This document shows, in pieces, positions 1 through 7,782 of a DNA stretch of 64,000 bases. The stretch covers positions 1-64,000 of the forward strand of contig JAGAXM010000018.1 of assembly GCA_017940895.1 (NCBI GenBank), read 5' to 3'. The position numbers and the translations under genes are program-made. Origin of the DNA: Clostridiales bacterium. Lineage in GTDB: Bacteria; Bacillota; Clostridia; Saccharofermentanales; Saccharofermentanaceae. The notes under the pieces are model-generated. The model was not told where the DNA came from and made no database searches. It was given only the letters and a program-made list of their open reading frames with translations. Each line of letters starts with the position of its first letter. The first letter of the stretch is position 1.

Positions 1-1
1 A

Positions 2-472
2 GAGGATCAACTCAAAGATCTTCCACGGGAAGAACGATATAAGAAACGATTGGAGTTAGAAAAACCTCTGATCGATGAGTTCTGGAAGTGGATATACGAT
101 ACAGCAGCTATTGCACTGCCCAAATCGAAGCTTGGGAAGGCTATTGCGTATGCCATAAATCAGAAACCGTATATGGAGAACTATCTTAAGGACGGAAGAT
201 GCTCCATATCCAACAATGTAGCGGAGAATGCAATCCGACCGTTTACCGTCGGGCGTAAGAACTGGCTATTCTGTGATACACCGAAGGGTGCTGATTCAAG
301 TGCCGTTATCTACAGTATCGTAGAGACAGCAAAAGCCAACAACATAAATGTACGTGATTATCTGGAGTACCTGTTTACAGTTATGCCTACAGAGGATTGG
401 AGAAATCACCCTGAGATGCTCGACGATCTGTTGCCGACATCTCCCGAGATCCGAAAGAAGTTCAAAAATTGA
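2..472 (+). CDS. IS66 family transposase (TnpC), C-terminal part
   Basis: The frame is open from base 2 and codes for the C-terminal end of an IS66 DDE transposase, which cuts and joins the element's ends during transposition. Visible family signs are the segment ISNNVAENAIRPFTVGRKNW at residues about 69-88 of the visible part, which carries the last catalytic acidic residue (Glu in VAENA), and the following WLFCDTPKGA and Y-S-I-V-E-T-A-K region. The C-terminal tail with DDLLPTSPEI is also typical. The start codon and the first two catalytic acids lie left of the window. The visible part has no frameshift, so the gene may be intact. Confidence 0.9.
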   Translation, partial: EDQLKDLPREERYKKRLELEKPLIDEFWKWIYDTAAIALPKSKLGKAIAYAINQKPYMENYLKDGRCSISNNVAENAIRPFTVGRKNWLFCDTPKGADSSAVIYSIVETAKANNINVRDYLEYLFTVMPTEDWRNHPEMLDDLLPTSPEIRKKFKN

Positions 473-475
473 TTA

Positions 476-496
476 TCTCACCGCCCGGCGGTGAGA
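476..496. terminator. Perfect 10-bp hairpin after the IS66 transposase
   Basis: TCTCACCGCC and GGCGGTGAGA are perfect inverted repeats around one central base, four bases after the transposase stop codon. There is no T-run, so it may act as a weak terminator or as an element inside the IS end rather than as a classic intrinsic terminator. Confidence 0.5.
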
Positions 497-535
497 TGAA
501 GGCACCTGATTATTAAGCGCTTACAAAACAATCCT

Positions 536-727
536 ATGATTCATAGAAAAGGCGTAATTGAATCCATTTTAGATGCTTTATTAAGAAAGCCTGGGGACTC
601 ATTAGAAGCTAAAGTAACCAAAACAAATAGACGAGTATTAAAAATTAATAGGGGTGACGAAAAAATCAGTATAACTAAATACGAAAATGGTACTACTGTA
701 GAGACTAGGACTAGAAAGTACGATTGA
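536..727 (+). pseudogene. 63-residue open frame next to the IS66 end, probable gene remnant
   Basis: A lysine- and arginine-rich 63-residue frame begins only 12 bases after the IS66 end and has no ribosome site of its own, because the sequence before it belongs to the IS. It overlaps the start of the HNH-coding frame in a different phase. The simplest reading is that it is the middle part of a gene whose 5' end was lost to the IS insertion and which was then frameshifted relative to the HNH domain. It could also be an unrelated small gene. I recognise no domain in it. Confidence 0.35.
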
Positions 728-1049
728 TCCCCTCAATATAAACGTAGAGTATTTCGTTAAGCTATTCCTGATAGTTGACGATATTAATTATCAAGATCCA
801 TACATTGCAGAATTAGCAAAAAGAGAAGCTAATGGAATATGTCAGTTGTGTGGAAATGAGGCTCCATTTGTTACAGTTGATGGTAAACCCTACCTTGAGT
901 CTCATCATATAGTATGGCTTTCAGGGGGAGGCGCAGACACTATTGAAAACACTGTTGCCGTATGCCCAAACTGTCATAGAAAACTGCATTATCTAAACAG
1001 CGAGGAGGACGTAGAGTTTCTTAAGTCATTAAAACAAGGGAATACATGA
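702..1049 (+). pseudogene. HNH endonuclease domain remnant (McrA-like)
   Basis: The frame is open from 702 and encodes a C-terminal HNH nuclease domain: GICQLCG, then ESHHIVWLSGGG with the His-His pair, then ENTVAVCPNCHRKLH. This gives two zinc-binding CxxC pairs and the catalytic His, the layout of McrA-type restriction nucleases. No plausible ATG start with a ribosome site exists in frame; the frame begins just after a stop at 699. Proteins of this type normally have a long N-terminal recognition region, which is missing here. The gene has most likely been truncated by the IS66 insertion upstream. The nuclease domain itself looks undamaged. Confidence 0.65.
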
Positions 1050-1097
1050 CCTACAAACGTTTAGGCTATATTGATTTTGGAATGGAGGTTGATAAAT

Positions 1098-1778
1098 ATG
1101 ATAATTGATCCTACATTTGATTTTAGAACTGATGCTAAAGGAAAGGATCCGGATTCTCACAGTCCTACACTGAGAACTTATCAGAAGTATCTATATAGTA
1201 AGCCTCTTCCAAATGGGGAGATTATGGAGTTGTCCGATAAACTCAATTGGAAAGAGTTTTGGTTCAGCAGTGATAGTATTCTTCATGGTTTTTTAGGTTG
1301 GGAAAGCTATAAGCATATAACGTCCCAAGCTGACCAGGAGCTCATTAATAAGTATGTCAAGGAAGATTACTATATCAGCGGAGAAATCATATTTCCATGT
1401 TATAGGGTTGCGGGAACGCAGACTATCAATCAAGCTCGAGGATGTAATCAGAGAATTCGGGATAGGATTGATTTAACAATGGAATGTATCAGAAGATACT
1501 ATCTTGGAGAAGAGAGTCCGTTATATAAGTGTCTATCCGGATACAAACCGTTCTTTGATTTATTTGTTGATTTTAAGGGTTATACGGATTTCTTCTTCAT
1601 GCAGGATATGGTGGCAGAGGACTATTCTTCCATTAAGTTCCTAACTTGGTTTGATGACTTTAATAGTACTTTCCCTCTTCCGCGATCCGTAGATGAGTAT
1701 AACGAGTATCTCAAGCATGTTATTGAGTTCAGCGAGTCTCGTAACAAGAGAATCGTTGAATGGTGTAAAACTCATTGA
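1098..1778 (+). CDS. Uncharacterised protein resembling DUF6994
   Basis: A 226-residue soluble protein begins at the ATG at 1098, which has GGAGG ten bases upstream; an earlier in-frame start at 1071 has no ribosome site. The N-terminus contains DFRTDAKGKDPDSHSPTLR, which I associate from memory with the uncharacterised family DUF6994. The protein is rich in Tyr, Phe and Trp (for example FWFSSDSILHGFLGWESY) and has no signal peptide or membrane segment. No function is known to me. It precedes the three-gene membrane/TerB cassette by 49 bases and may be its first gene or an independent island gene. Confidence 0.75.
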   Translation: MIIDPTFDFRTDAKGKDPDSHSPTLRTYQKYLYSKPLPNGEIMELSDKLNWKEFWFSSDSILHGFLGWESYKHITSQADQELINKYVKEDYYISGEIIFPCYRVAGTQTINQARGCNQRIRDRIDLTMECIRRYYLGEESPLYKCLSGYKPFFDLFVDFKGYTDFFFMQDMVAEDYSSIKFLTWFDDFNSTFPLPRSVDEYNEYLKHVIEFSESRNKRIVEWCKTH

Positions 1779-1827
1779 GCAATGAGAACTATTGGTCGTA
1801 AAAGAGTGTGTTTTGGGAGTTGTATTT

Positions 1828-3423
1828 ATGAATGAATATTTGAGTAAAATTAAGCAACCTCCGGCCATTCTCCCGAATGAAGATGTGTTTAGCTGCATTT
1901 GGCATCAGTATGAAAGAGTTGTATTAGAGAGCCTTCTTACAGCGTTTTGGTTGGATTTTATGATTGATGATATCCACGGTGGCGATGTGGATACTATTCA
2001 TAATGTTAATATAATTGGAATAGATCCATTGATGACATATAAAAATGATTCGAATAGAGACAAATATGCTAACCGAGGTGAATACAGCCATAAGGATGTG
2101 GAAGGACAAGGCACCAACTATCAGCAGATTAAGCATGATGCAAGAGCGGCTTACAGGGAAGATAATAATCAAACAGTTAATGATGTATATGAGAATAAAC
2201 CGCTACATTTTTTATCAAAAGGCAAAGGAAGACCGACTGATAAGAATGCTAACTTGGATCATGTAGTTGCGGCTAAGACAATTCATGATAATCGTGGTAG
2301 AGTCCTTTCGGGTCTTGAGACCAAGGATCTCGCGGATATGGATGAAAACTTAGCTTGGACGAATGAGCATATAAATAAGTCTCTTGGGGATTCAAGTAAA
2401 GCAGATTATGTAGATAAACATTCTGAGTTGTCAGATGAGACTAAAAGCAGGATGATAACAGCAGAACAACAAGCTCAGGCGCAAATGGATAAGAGATTGT
2501 TTCAAGCTTACTATCTAGATCCGAGCAACCCGCAATGTCAGCAGTTTTATCGGGATGCAACTCTTGCTGCAGGTAAACGCGGTATTGAGATGGGCATCCG
2601 TCAAGCTCTTGGCTTTATATTTGTTGAGGTGTGGCTTGTTACGAAGAATGAAGTGCAAAATCTGCCTGCCGGCTGTAGTTTTACTGATATTGTGGAAGCT
2701 GTGACCAAAGGAATAGAGAGAGGCTTTATTAGTGCATTATCTAAATACAAAGAAATACTGGCGAAGTTTGTGGAATGTGGTATTGCAGGTAGCATTGCCA
2801 GTTTAAGCACTACGCTTTGCAATGTCTTTATTACCACATCTAAATCATTTGTTAAGAATATTCGCGAGGTTTCAGCGTCTGTCATAAGATCTTCCAGAGT
2901 ACTATTGCTTAATCCCGATGATTTGGAATTGGGAGATCGGATTAAAATGTCTACAGTTATCTTAGGTACTGGAGCCTGTGTGCTTGCGGGTACTTCTGTT
3001 GGTACGGCTTTGATGGATACTCCTATTGGTGCTATACCGGTTGTAGGAGACGTTGTAATCAGGTTCTGCTCGACACTGGTTAGTGGGCTTTTATCATGCA
3101 CCTTCCTTGTGTATATGGATCGAAGTGAGTTCATAAATGCTGTAGTTGATAGGTTAAATGAGATTCCTACAGAAGTAACAGATATGAAAGAATTGTCCGA
3201 GTATCTAGATCGCTATGCTGCAGAATTATCATGTATAGATTTTGAGCAGTTTAAGCGTGATACTCAAAGAATAGAAGATGATGCTATAAAAGTAATTAGT
3301 GCAAAGGATGATTTACAGCTTAATAGTGTGCTTAAAGACTTAAGTGGATACTTCGAATTGCCTTGGAAGGGAGATTTTGATTCGTTTATGGGTGATCGAG
3401 GGAATCATTTGTCCTTTGAATAA
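1828..3423 (+). CDS. Large protein with a possible HNH-like motif and a membrane domain
   Basis: The start chosen is the ATG at 1828, behind GGGAG, giving 531 residues. Residues about 143-188 read LDHVV, then H153, then DENLAWTNEHINKS. This D-H, N, N spacing resembles the His-Asn core of HNH (beta-beta-alpha metal) nucleases, but the cysteines of zinc-type HNH domains are absent, so the assignment is an inference. Residues about 255-272 and 375-432 are hydrophobic and include Gly-rich segments that should span or insert in the membrane. The remaining C-terminal part is charged and probably cytosolic. It lies 18 bases before the glycine-zipper gene and is presumably co-transcribed with it and with the TerB-like gene. 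I do not recognise the whole protein. Confidence 0.7.
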   Translation: MNEYLSKIKQPPAILPNEDVFSCIWHQYERVVLESLLTAFWLDFMIDDIHGGDVDTIHNVNIIGIDPLMTYKNDSNRDKYANRGEYSHKDVEGQGTNYQQIKHDARAAYREDNNQTVNDVYENKPLHFLSKGKGRPTDKNANLDHVVAAKTIHDNRGRVLSGLETKDLADMDENLAWTNEHINKSLGDSSKADYVDKHSELSDETKSRMITAEQQAQAQMDKRLFQAYYLDPSNPQCQQFYRDATLAAGKRGIEMGIRQALGFIFVEVWLVTKNEVQNLPAGCSFTDIVEAVTKGIERGFISALSKYKEILAKFVECGIAGSIASLSTTLCNVFITTSKSFVKNIREVSASVIRSSRVLLLNPDDLELGDRIKMSTVILGTGACVLAGTSVGTALMDTPIGAIPVVGDVVIRFCSTLVSGLLSCTFLVYMDRSEFINAVVDRLNEIPTEVTDMKELSEYLDRYAAELSCIDFEQFKRDTQRIEDDAIKVISAKDDLQLNSVLKDLSGYFELPWKGDFDSFMGDRGNHLSFE

Positions 3424-3441
3424 GTATGGGGGAACTTTCTT

Positions 3442-4479
3442 ATGCCATTACCGTTAATTCTTGGAATTGGAGCAGGTATTGCAGCTGTTAGTGGTGTTGG
3501 CACCGGTATTAATGGCGGCATCAAAATGAAGAATGCTGACAAAACTATGAAGCGTGCTGTTGAGAAACGTGATGAAGCAGTAGCTAGTTTTGAATTGCAG
3601 AATTCTGTTACGGCTCGCGAAATGGATGATCTCGGTAAACTTGAGTTGGGTATTTGTGAGCAGTTTCAGTCCTTTTCTGATGTTTTAGAGATGATACAAG
3701 GTAGACCGGAGTTTAAAGATTTATCTCATGCTGATGTACAGATACCCCAATATGACCCGGAAGAGTTGAAACGCGTTTCTGTTGGTGCTGGAGTTCTTAT
3801 TGGGGGATTAGGCGGAGCGGCTGTTGGTACTGCTGGTGGATTCGCAGCAGCAGGAGTTACTACTTCTGCAGTAATGGCACTTGGAACTGCTTCTACCGGG
3901 ACTGCTATTGCTTCTTTAAGCGGAGCGGCCGCTACGAATGCTACTCTGGCAGCCATTGGCGGAGGTGCGATAGCCGCCGGCGGAGGGGGTATTGCACTTG
4001 GGACTACCATTTTAGGTGTGTCAACACTGGGTGTAGGATTGCTTGTCGGGGGTACGATTTTTACTATAACAGGTTCAAAACTATCTAAGAAAGCAGATGA
4101 GGCCTACTATCAATCTCTGGAAATTGAGAGGCAGATTAATGAGATCAATGCATATCTGAAGGACCTTAAGATATGTGCTCAGAGGTATAGTTCTCTCTTG
4201 GAACGCATAAAGACTATATATGATAACCGATTTGCTGATTTGAGGAGGATTATTATAGAAGACCGCAAAACAGAATGGTCGCTTTTTACAGAAGAAGAGA
4301 AGCTTGTTACTCAGAATTGTATTCTGTTGGTTGGGCTTCTTTATAAGATGTGTAAGGTTCAGCTTGTAATAAAGGATCCTAATAATTCCGAAACCAATAT
4401 GATCAATGCCGAAGATGTTGAAGGTTGTATGTGTCAAGTAAACAAATCGATTGAAGATTCCATGGGAAAGGACGAATAA
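3442..4479 (+). CDS. Glycine/alanine-rich membrane protein with coiled-coil flank
   Basis: This 345-residue protein follows a GGGGGAA ribosome site. Residues 1-20 are hydrophobic and glycine-rich. Residues about 20-110 are charged and helical. Residues about 112-215 form a long stretch of Gly, Ala, Thr and Val with repeated GxxxG spacing (for example LIGGLGGAAVGTAGG), the glycine-zipper pattern of proteins that pack or oligomerise in membranes. The C-terminal third is charged, with probable coiled coil around residues 215-260. Such zippers occur in pore-forming and membrane-remodelling proteins, but no family is recognised. It sits between the HNH-like/membrane gene and a TerB-like gene, so it may be the membrane effector or the scaffold of that cassette. 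Confidence 0.75.
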   Translation: MPLPLILGIGAGIAAVSGVGTGINGGIKMKNADKTMKRAVEKRDEAVASFELQNSVTAREMDDLGKLELGICEQFQSFSDVLEMIQGRPEFKDLSHADVQIPQYDPEELKRVSVGAGVLIGGLGGAAVGTAGGFAAAGVTTSAVMALGTASTGTAIASLSGAAATNATLAAIGGGAIAAGGGGIALGTTILGVSTLGVGLLVGGTIFTITGSKLSKKADEAYYQSLEIERQINEINAYLKDLKICAQRYSSLLERIKTIYDNRFADLRRIIIEDRKTEWSLFTEEEKLVTQNCILLVGLLYKMCKVQLVIKDPNNSETNMINAEDVEGCMCQVNKSIEDSMGKDE

Positions 4480-4480
4480 T

Positions 4481-4882
4481 ATGTTTTTAGACAGATTGAA
4501 TAATGAAGAGAAAGTAATGTTTTTAGATCTTGCAGTATATGCAGCTCAGTCGAATGGAATAGTAGATGAGGCAGAGTCAAAAATGCTGATGCAGTATTGT
4601 AAAGAAATGGGCATCGCCTTTTATGATGTTTCCAGCATTCATAGTATGGAAGAAGTAAAGAACTGTTTCTCAGTGACAAGTGAAGAAAAGAAACGAATTG
4701 TGGCTTTAGAGTTATTAGGCCTTTGTTACATAGATGGGGATTTCGATAGTGTTGAAAGTGCATTTGCGGAGAAGTTTTCACGAGATATTGGGGTAAGTGA
4801 TGAAGTTTATAAGGTTTTGACCCGAGATATCGATGAATATGTAACTATTCTCAGCATAATTGAAGGACATCTGACAGAGTAA
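4481..4882 (+). CDS. TerB-like protein
   Basis: A 133-residue all-helical acidic protein starts one base after the upstream stop codon, with GGGAAAGG as ribosome site. It shows two related helical halves, each with an acidic loop: NGIVDEAE near residue 25 and YIDGDFDSVE near residue 85. That pattern is the signature of TerB/TerB-like domains, known to bind divalent metal and found in tellurite-resistance operons and in several anti-phage systems such as Shango. No other ter gene (TerC, TerD, TerZ) is present here. It is therefore better read as the sensor or coupling subunit of the three-gene cassette than as part of a classic tellurite operon. Confidence 0.8.
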   Translation: MFLDRLNNEEKVMFLDLAVYAAQSNGIVDEAESKMLMQYCKEMGIAFYDVSSIHSMEEVKNCFSVTSEEKKRIVALELLGLCYIDGDFDSVESAFAEKFSRDIGVSDEVYKVLTRDIDEYVTILSIIEGHLTE

Positions 4883-5061
4883 TTCGGATCTGAATTGAAA
4901 TATCTTCCACTAAAACGGTGGTGATTACAGTAAACAAAGTGTGAAAGGAGCCTTTATTTGGACTCTTTCAGTATATGGCGGTGCTATAATCTGCTTAATG
5001 AACCCTATTGGTTCTAGGGATAAGGATTGGAATAGGTGGAGGTATAGATAGGCTTACTGTA

Positions 5062-5271
5062 ATGTTTTATATTGCGTTGGTTTATGTAGCGATTCGTATG
5101 TTAATCTGGGGCCTTAAGGCAGCTTGGGGTATCGCTAAGATTGCGGCGTTTGTTGTTCTTTTGCCCATAATGATCATTGGTCTGGCTATGGCAGGGATGT
5201 TTATGTTGGCTATGGGATTGCTAGTACTTGCAGTGGTTTTCTCTACTATAGGAGCGCTGATATGGGTGTGA
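5062..5271 (+). CDS. Small membrane protein, about 69 residues
   Basis: From the ATG at 5062 the frame encodes a highly hydrophobic protein with two or three membrane segments rich in Met, Leu, Ala and Gly (for example LPIMIIGLAMAGMFMLAMG). A GGTGGAGG sequence lies about 18 bases upstream, rather far, and the frame extends to 5008 with non-ATG starts, so the true start is uncertain. A TATAAT at 4985-4990 could be its promoter -10. No homology is recognised. It stands alone between the TerB cassette and the PIN/radical SAM cassette. Confidence 0.5.
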   Translation: MFYIALVYVAIRMLIWGLKAAWGIAKIAAFVVLLPIMIIGLAMAGMFMLAMGLLVLAVVFSTIGALIWV

Positions 5272-5456
5272 TCCATAAGAATTATCTGTTGAAAATCTTT
5301 TGATTTCAGGCTGGACTATGAATTCCTTGGTGTAAGACTCTGTTTGACACACAGGCTTTTTTGAAGGATTTGTCTAATCGGAATGATACCAAAGCAATAC
5401 GCAACCTCTGTTTGTCTATAGTCGCGCTTGTAGTGGCCTTTATTATTGTTGCTATG

Positions 5457-5480
5457 CCCCACCAATATGGTGGGGTGTTT
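5457..5480 (+). terminator. Intrinsic terminator before the PIN/radical SAM operon
   Basis: CCCCACC and GGTGGGG pair around the loop AATAT, followed by TGTTTTG. It separates the upstream genes from the GTTGC array, which starts seven bases after the stem. Confidence 0.75.
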
Positions 5481-5481
5481 T

Positions 5482-5602
5482 GTTGCGAACGAGAATGAAA
5501 AGTTGCAAAAAATATTGAATGATAATGATAAGTTGCCAATTTGTAAATATAGTTGCAAAAACGTGCGCTTTTATTGATGGAAATGCAACAGGGTGTTATA
5601 TT
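5482..5602 (+). promoter_or_regulatory. Phased GTTGC array and promoter of the PIN/radical SAM operon
   Basis: GTTGC occurs in direct orientation at 5482, 5502, 5532 and 5552, which is spacing of 20, 30 and 20 bases, all whole turns of DNA, so all copies face the same side. The next element is a promoter: TTGATG at 5574-5579, a 17-base spacer, and TATATT at 5597-5602. One inverted copy, GCAAC, lies in the spacer at 5585. The transcription start would be near 5609, about 50 bases before the ATG at 5660. The arrangement places the array where an activator, or a repressor that wraps DNA, would bind. The same layout recurs at 9450-9570. Confidence 0.75.
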
Positions 5603-5659
5603 GATTTTGTAATCAAACAGACTCAGCTGGCGCAAAATTCTAATCATGGAGGCTCCCAA

Positions 5660-6979
5660 ATGAACGAACGTGTACAGGTTGACTTCTTAAGAAAAAGGAT
5701 GATTGAATTAAGAGAAAAGAATCATAAGTCTCAGTCCGAAATGGCTGAGTTGATTGGATGTAATAAATCAACTCTTTCTCGTGCAGAAAAAATCGGCGGA
5801 GATACTGGATATAAAACAGTTCTCGGATTTGCTATAGATTATTGTGATAGATTAGGACTTACACCAGAGCAAAAGGAACTTTTTCTTCGAGGCGAAAAGG
5901 TGATCGTTACAGACACGTCTGCTTTGCTTAAGAATACGCAGTTGGTTGATGAACTCAGCCAAGAATACAGTATGGTAATTGTACCTGATATTGTTGTTGA
6001 GGAACTGGACAATATCAAAGATAAAAATACCAATAATCTGGCTGCAAAGGCATGGCAGATTTTGAATTCCATTGGCAAGAAAGCCAATGTTGTTACGAGA
6101 TATTATAATGGTGATCCTGATGATGGTAACAATGACAAAAAGATCGTGGCGGTTGCAAAAGCAGCGGCAGACGAATTCAATTGTGAAGTTGATGTTATAA
6201 CAAATGATACTGGCTTTGCTGCTAGGTTGAGTGGGATTGATGGTATCAATGCCTTATATCTTGAAACCTATATAGTTACGAAACAAAACCTTGTTGATAT
6301 AGATAGTCTAAAAAAAATAAATGAATACTACGCTGATAATTACGAAGATATCGATAAAGTTTTAGGTATTACAATTCCTAATGAAGAAGATATAAACGCC
6401 TATTTATCTGAAGGTAATACTCTTATTATTTCAGTGGTGCGTAATAAGAGAGAGCCTATGGAAAGACGAAAAGCGAAGATCAAGTGGTTGATTGATCATG
6501 GTGCCGATGTTAATAAGCGAGATTGTGGAAAGTACTACTTTCCACCGCTTTCTCATGCCGTACAGAATGGTGATTTTGAAATGTTTAAATTCTTGCTGCA
6601 TGATTGCAACGCAAATCCGAATGTTGGTAGTAGGAATCCTCGTGATTCGGGGAAAATAAGGCAGAAGAATGATGGAAATATGCCTCTTATGATTGCTGCA
6701 TGGGATAACAAGAAAGATTTCGTTAGGGAATTATGTAACGATCCAAGAACGAGTTTGAATCAGCAAGATGGTAATGGATTTACAGCTCTTATCAAAGCTT
6801 GCTATTGGGGTTGGCTTGAATCTAGGGATATATTACTCAATGCTGGTGCGGACCCCAAAATTGTTGACCGTGATGGATATACTGCCGAGGATCGTTACCA
6901 TGAGTATCTTGAGACCGGAAGAAGAAAGAATCAGAATTATAAAAAGAAACCGCATTGGGATGGGCAACGCAATAGATGA
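5660..6979 (+). CDS. HTH-PIN-ankyrin fusion protein
   Basis: The ATG at 5660 follows GGAGG and gives 439 residues. Residues about 9-60 are an Xre-type helix-turn-helix (QSEMAELIGCNKSTLSRAE). Residues 81-200 are a PIN domain of the PhoH-associated kind, with acidic residues at D85 (VTDTSALL), E114/E115 (VVEELDNIKD), D159 (NDKKI) and D183 (TNDTGF). All four positions expected for a metal-dependent RNase are present. Residues about 270-410 hold three or four ankyrin repeats (WLIDHGADVNKRD, LNAGADPKIVDRDG). The tail is basic. This looks like a ribonuclease that can bind DNA through the HTH and a partner through the ankyrins. Its stop overlaps the next start (ATGA). The HTH may read the GTTGC array upstream. 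Confidence 0.85.
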   Translation: MNERVQVDFLRKRMIELREKNHKSQSEMAELIGCNKSTLSRAEKIGGDTGYKTVLGFAIDYCDRLGLTPEQKELFLRGEKVIVTDTSALLKNTQLVDELSQEYSMVIVPDIVVEELDNIKDKNTNNLAAKAWQILNSIGKKANVVTRYYNGDPDDGNNDKKIVAVAKAAADEFNCEVDVITNDTGFAARLSGIDGINALYLETYIVTKQNLVDIDSLKKINEYYADNYEDIDKVLGITIPNEEDINAYLSEGNTLIISVVRNKREPMERRKAKIKWLIDHGADVNKRDCGKYYFPPLSHAVQNGDFEMFKFLLHDCNANPNVGSRNPRDSGKIRQKNDGNMPLMIAAWDNKKDFVRELCNDPRTSLNQQDGNGFTALIKACYWGWLESRDILLNAGADPKIVDRDGYTAEDRYHEYLETGRRKNQNYKKKPHWDGQRNR

Positions 6980-7782
6980 TTAACAGAATCTGTATTTCCA
7001 TTAATAACCAATGTAATCTTGGATGCAAGTATTGTCATTTTCACGAGAAAGGGATACTAGAAGACTCAGAGATGAATATCTATGAGATCCTAGATAACGT
7101 GAAAAACTATGCTAAGAGTGATTTCAAAATAGGGTTTGTTGGAAATGGTGAGTGTTTCCTCGTGTGGGATCAACTTAAGTCTTACATTTCTTATATTGAA
7201 AACTATGACAATATTAGTTCATATACCATAACTAATGGAACAGTTTCTCTTACTGATGAAGACTGGATGTTTCTTGAAAGCCACAATGTTAATGTTGGTT
7301 TCTCTTTGGATGGTTATAAGGAGCTTCACAACATGAATCGCTGTGATTCTTTTGACAAGGTTATAAAGAACGTTGAGGAATATAAGCGAGTGACGGGACA
7401 TTATCCTACTTTTAATGCTACCGTTGGCAAGGAAAGTATCCATAATGCAGACAAAGTGATTTCCTTTTTCAAATACTATGGTACCAGAGTGACTTTTTCA
7501 CGAATGATTGGTAAGCAAGGAATATCTCTGCAAGAATACAGAGATTTTCTTTCTCTTGCAGAAAAGCATATATCAATAAGAAGAGGCGGCCTTGATTGCA
7601 CCATGTATGGTGGACAATGCGGAGCAGGTAAGAACAACTATTTTTTTGCTAATGGAAAGGTTTATTACTGTGGTAACTGTATTGATTTACCACCAGTTGG
7701 TGATAGCAGCATGAGATTTGAAGAACTTGAGAAAATCTCTTTACAGTTTGATCGCAACTATTGTTTCAAGGAGTCACTATGA
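6976..7782 (+). CDS. Radical SAM enzyme with SPASM-like cysteines
   Basis: This 268-residue protein carries the radical SAM cluster motif C13-x3-C17-x2-C20 (CNLGCKYC). It also has a GNGE segment at 56-59 in the place of the SAM-binding GGE motif and an SLDG motif at 110-113. The C-terminal part has C208, C215 (QCGAGKN), C232, C235 (YYCGNC) and C263, which resembles a shortened SPASM/twitch domain binding an auxiliary iron-sulfur cluster. Enzymes of this layout modify peptides, proteins or small molecules by radical chemistry. The substrate is unknown; no RiPP precursor is visible nearby. The start overlaps the PIN gene and the stop overlaps the kinase gene, so all are translated together. Confidence 0.85.
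   Translation: MINRICISINNQCNLGCKYCHFHEKGILEDSEMNIYEILDNVKNYAKSDFKIGFVGNGECFLVWDQLKSYISYIENYDNISSYTITNGTVSLTDEDWMFLESHNVNVGFSLDGYKELHNMNRCDSFDKVIKNVEEYKRVTGHYPTFNATVGKESIHNADKVISFFKYYGTRVTFSRMIGKQGISLQEYRDFLSLAEKHISIRRGGLDCTMYGGQCGAGKNNYFFANGKVYYCGNCIDLPPVGDSSMRFEELEKISLQFDRNYCFKESL

Larger units (their letters stand above)
1..524 (+). mobile_element. IS66-family insertion sequence, right end only
   Basis: The window opens inside an IS66-type element. The 3' part of its transposase gene is followed by a short hairpin and then by TTAAGCGCTTAC ending at 524. Read on the minus strand this begins GTAAGCGC, which matches the GTAAGCG-type terminal repeat known for IS66 elements. An 8-bp target duplication is usual for the family, so 525-532 (AAAACAAT) would be one copy. 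The left end lies outside the window, so neither the pairing of the repeats nor the duplication can be checked. The end position is an inference from the motif. Confidence 0.7.

Noticed and set aside
4481-4882. Tellurite resistance operon
   Set aside because: Only a TerB-like protein is present; TerA, TerC, TerD, TerE and TerZ are missing, and the neighbours are nuclease-like and membrane proteins.
4900-5000. Hairpins after the TerB-like gene as a strong terminator
   Set aside because: CCACTAAAACGGTGG is short and has no T-run, and the second pairing (GAAAGGAGCC/GGACTCTTTC) is imperfect.
6976-7782. Prokaryotic viperin
   Set aside because: The CxxxCxxC motif fits all radical SAM enzymes, but the SLDG motif and the C-terminal cysteine group are of SPASM type, and the viperin C-terminal region was not recognised.
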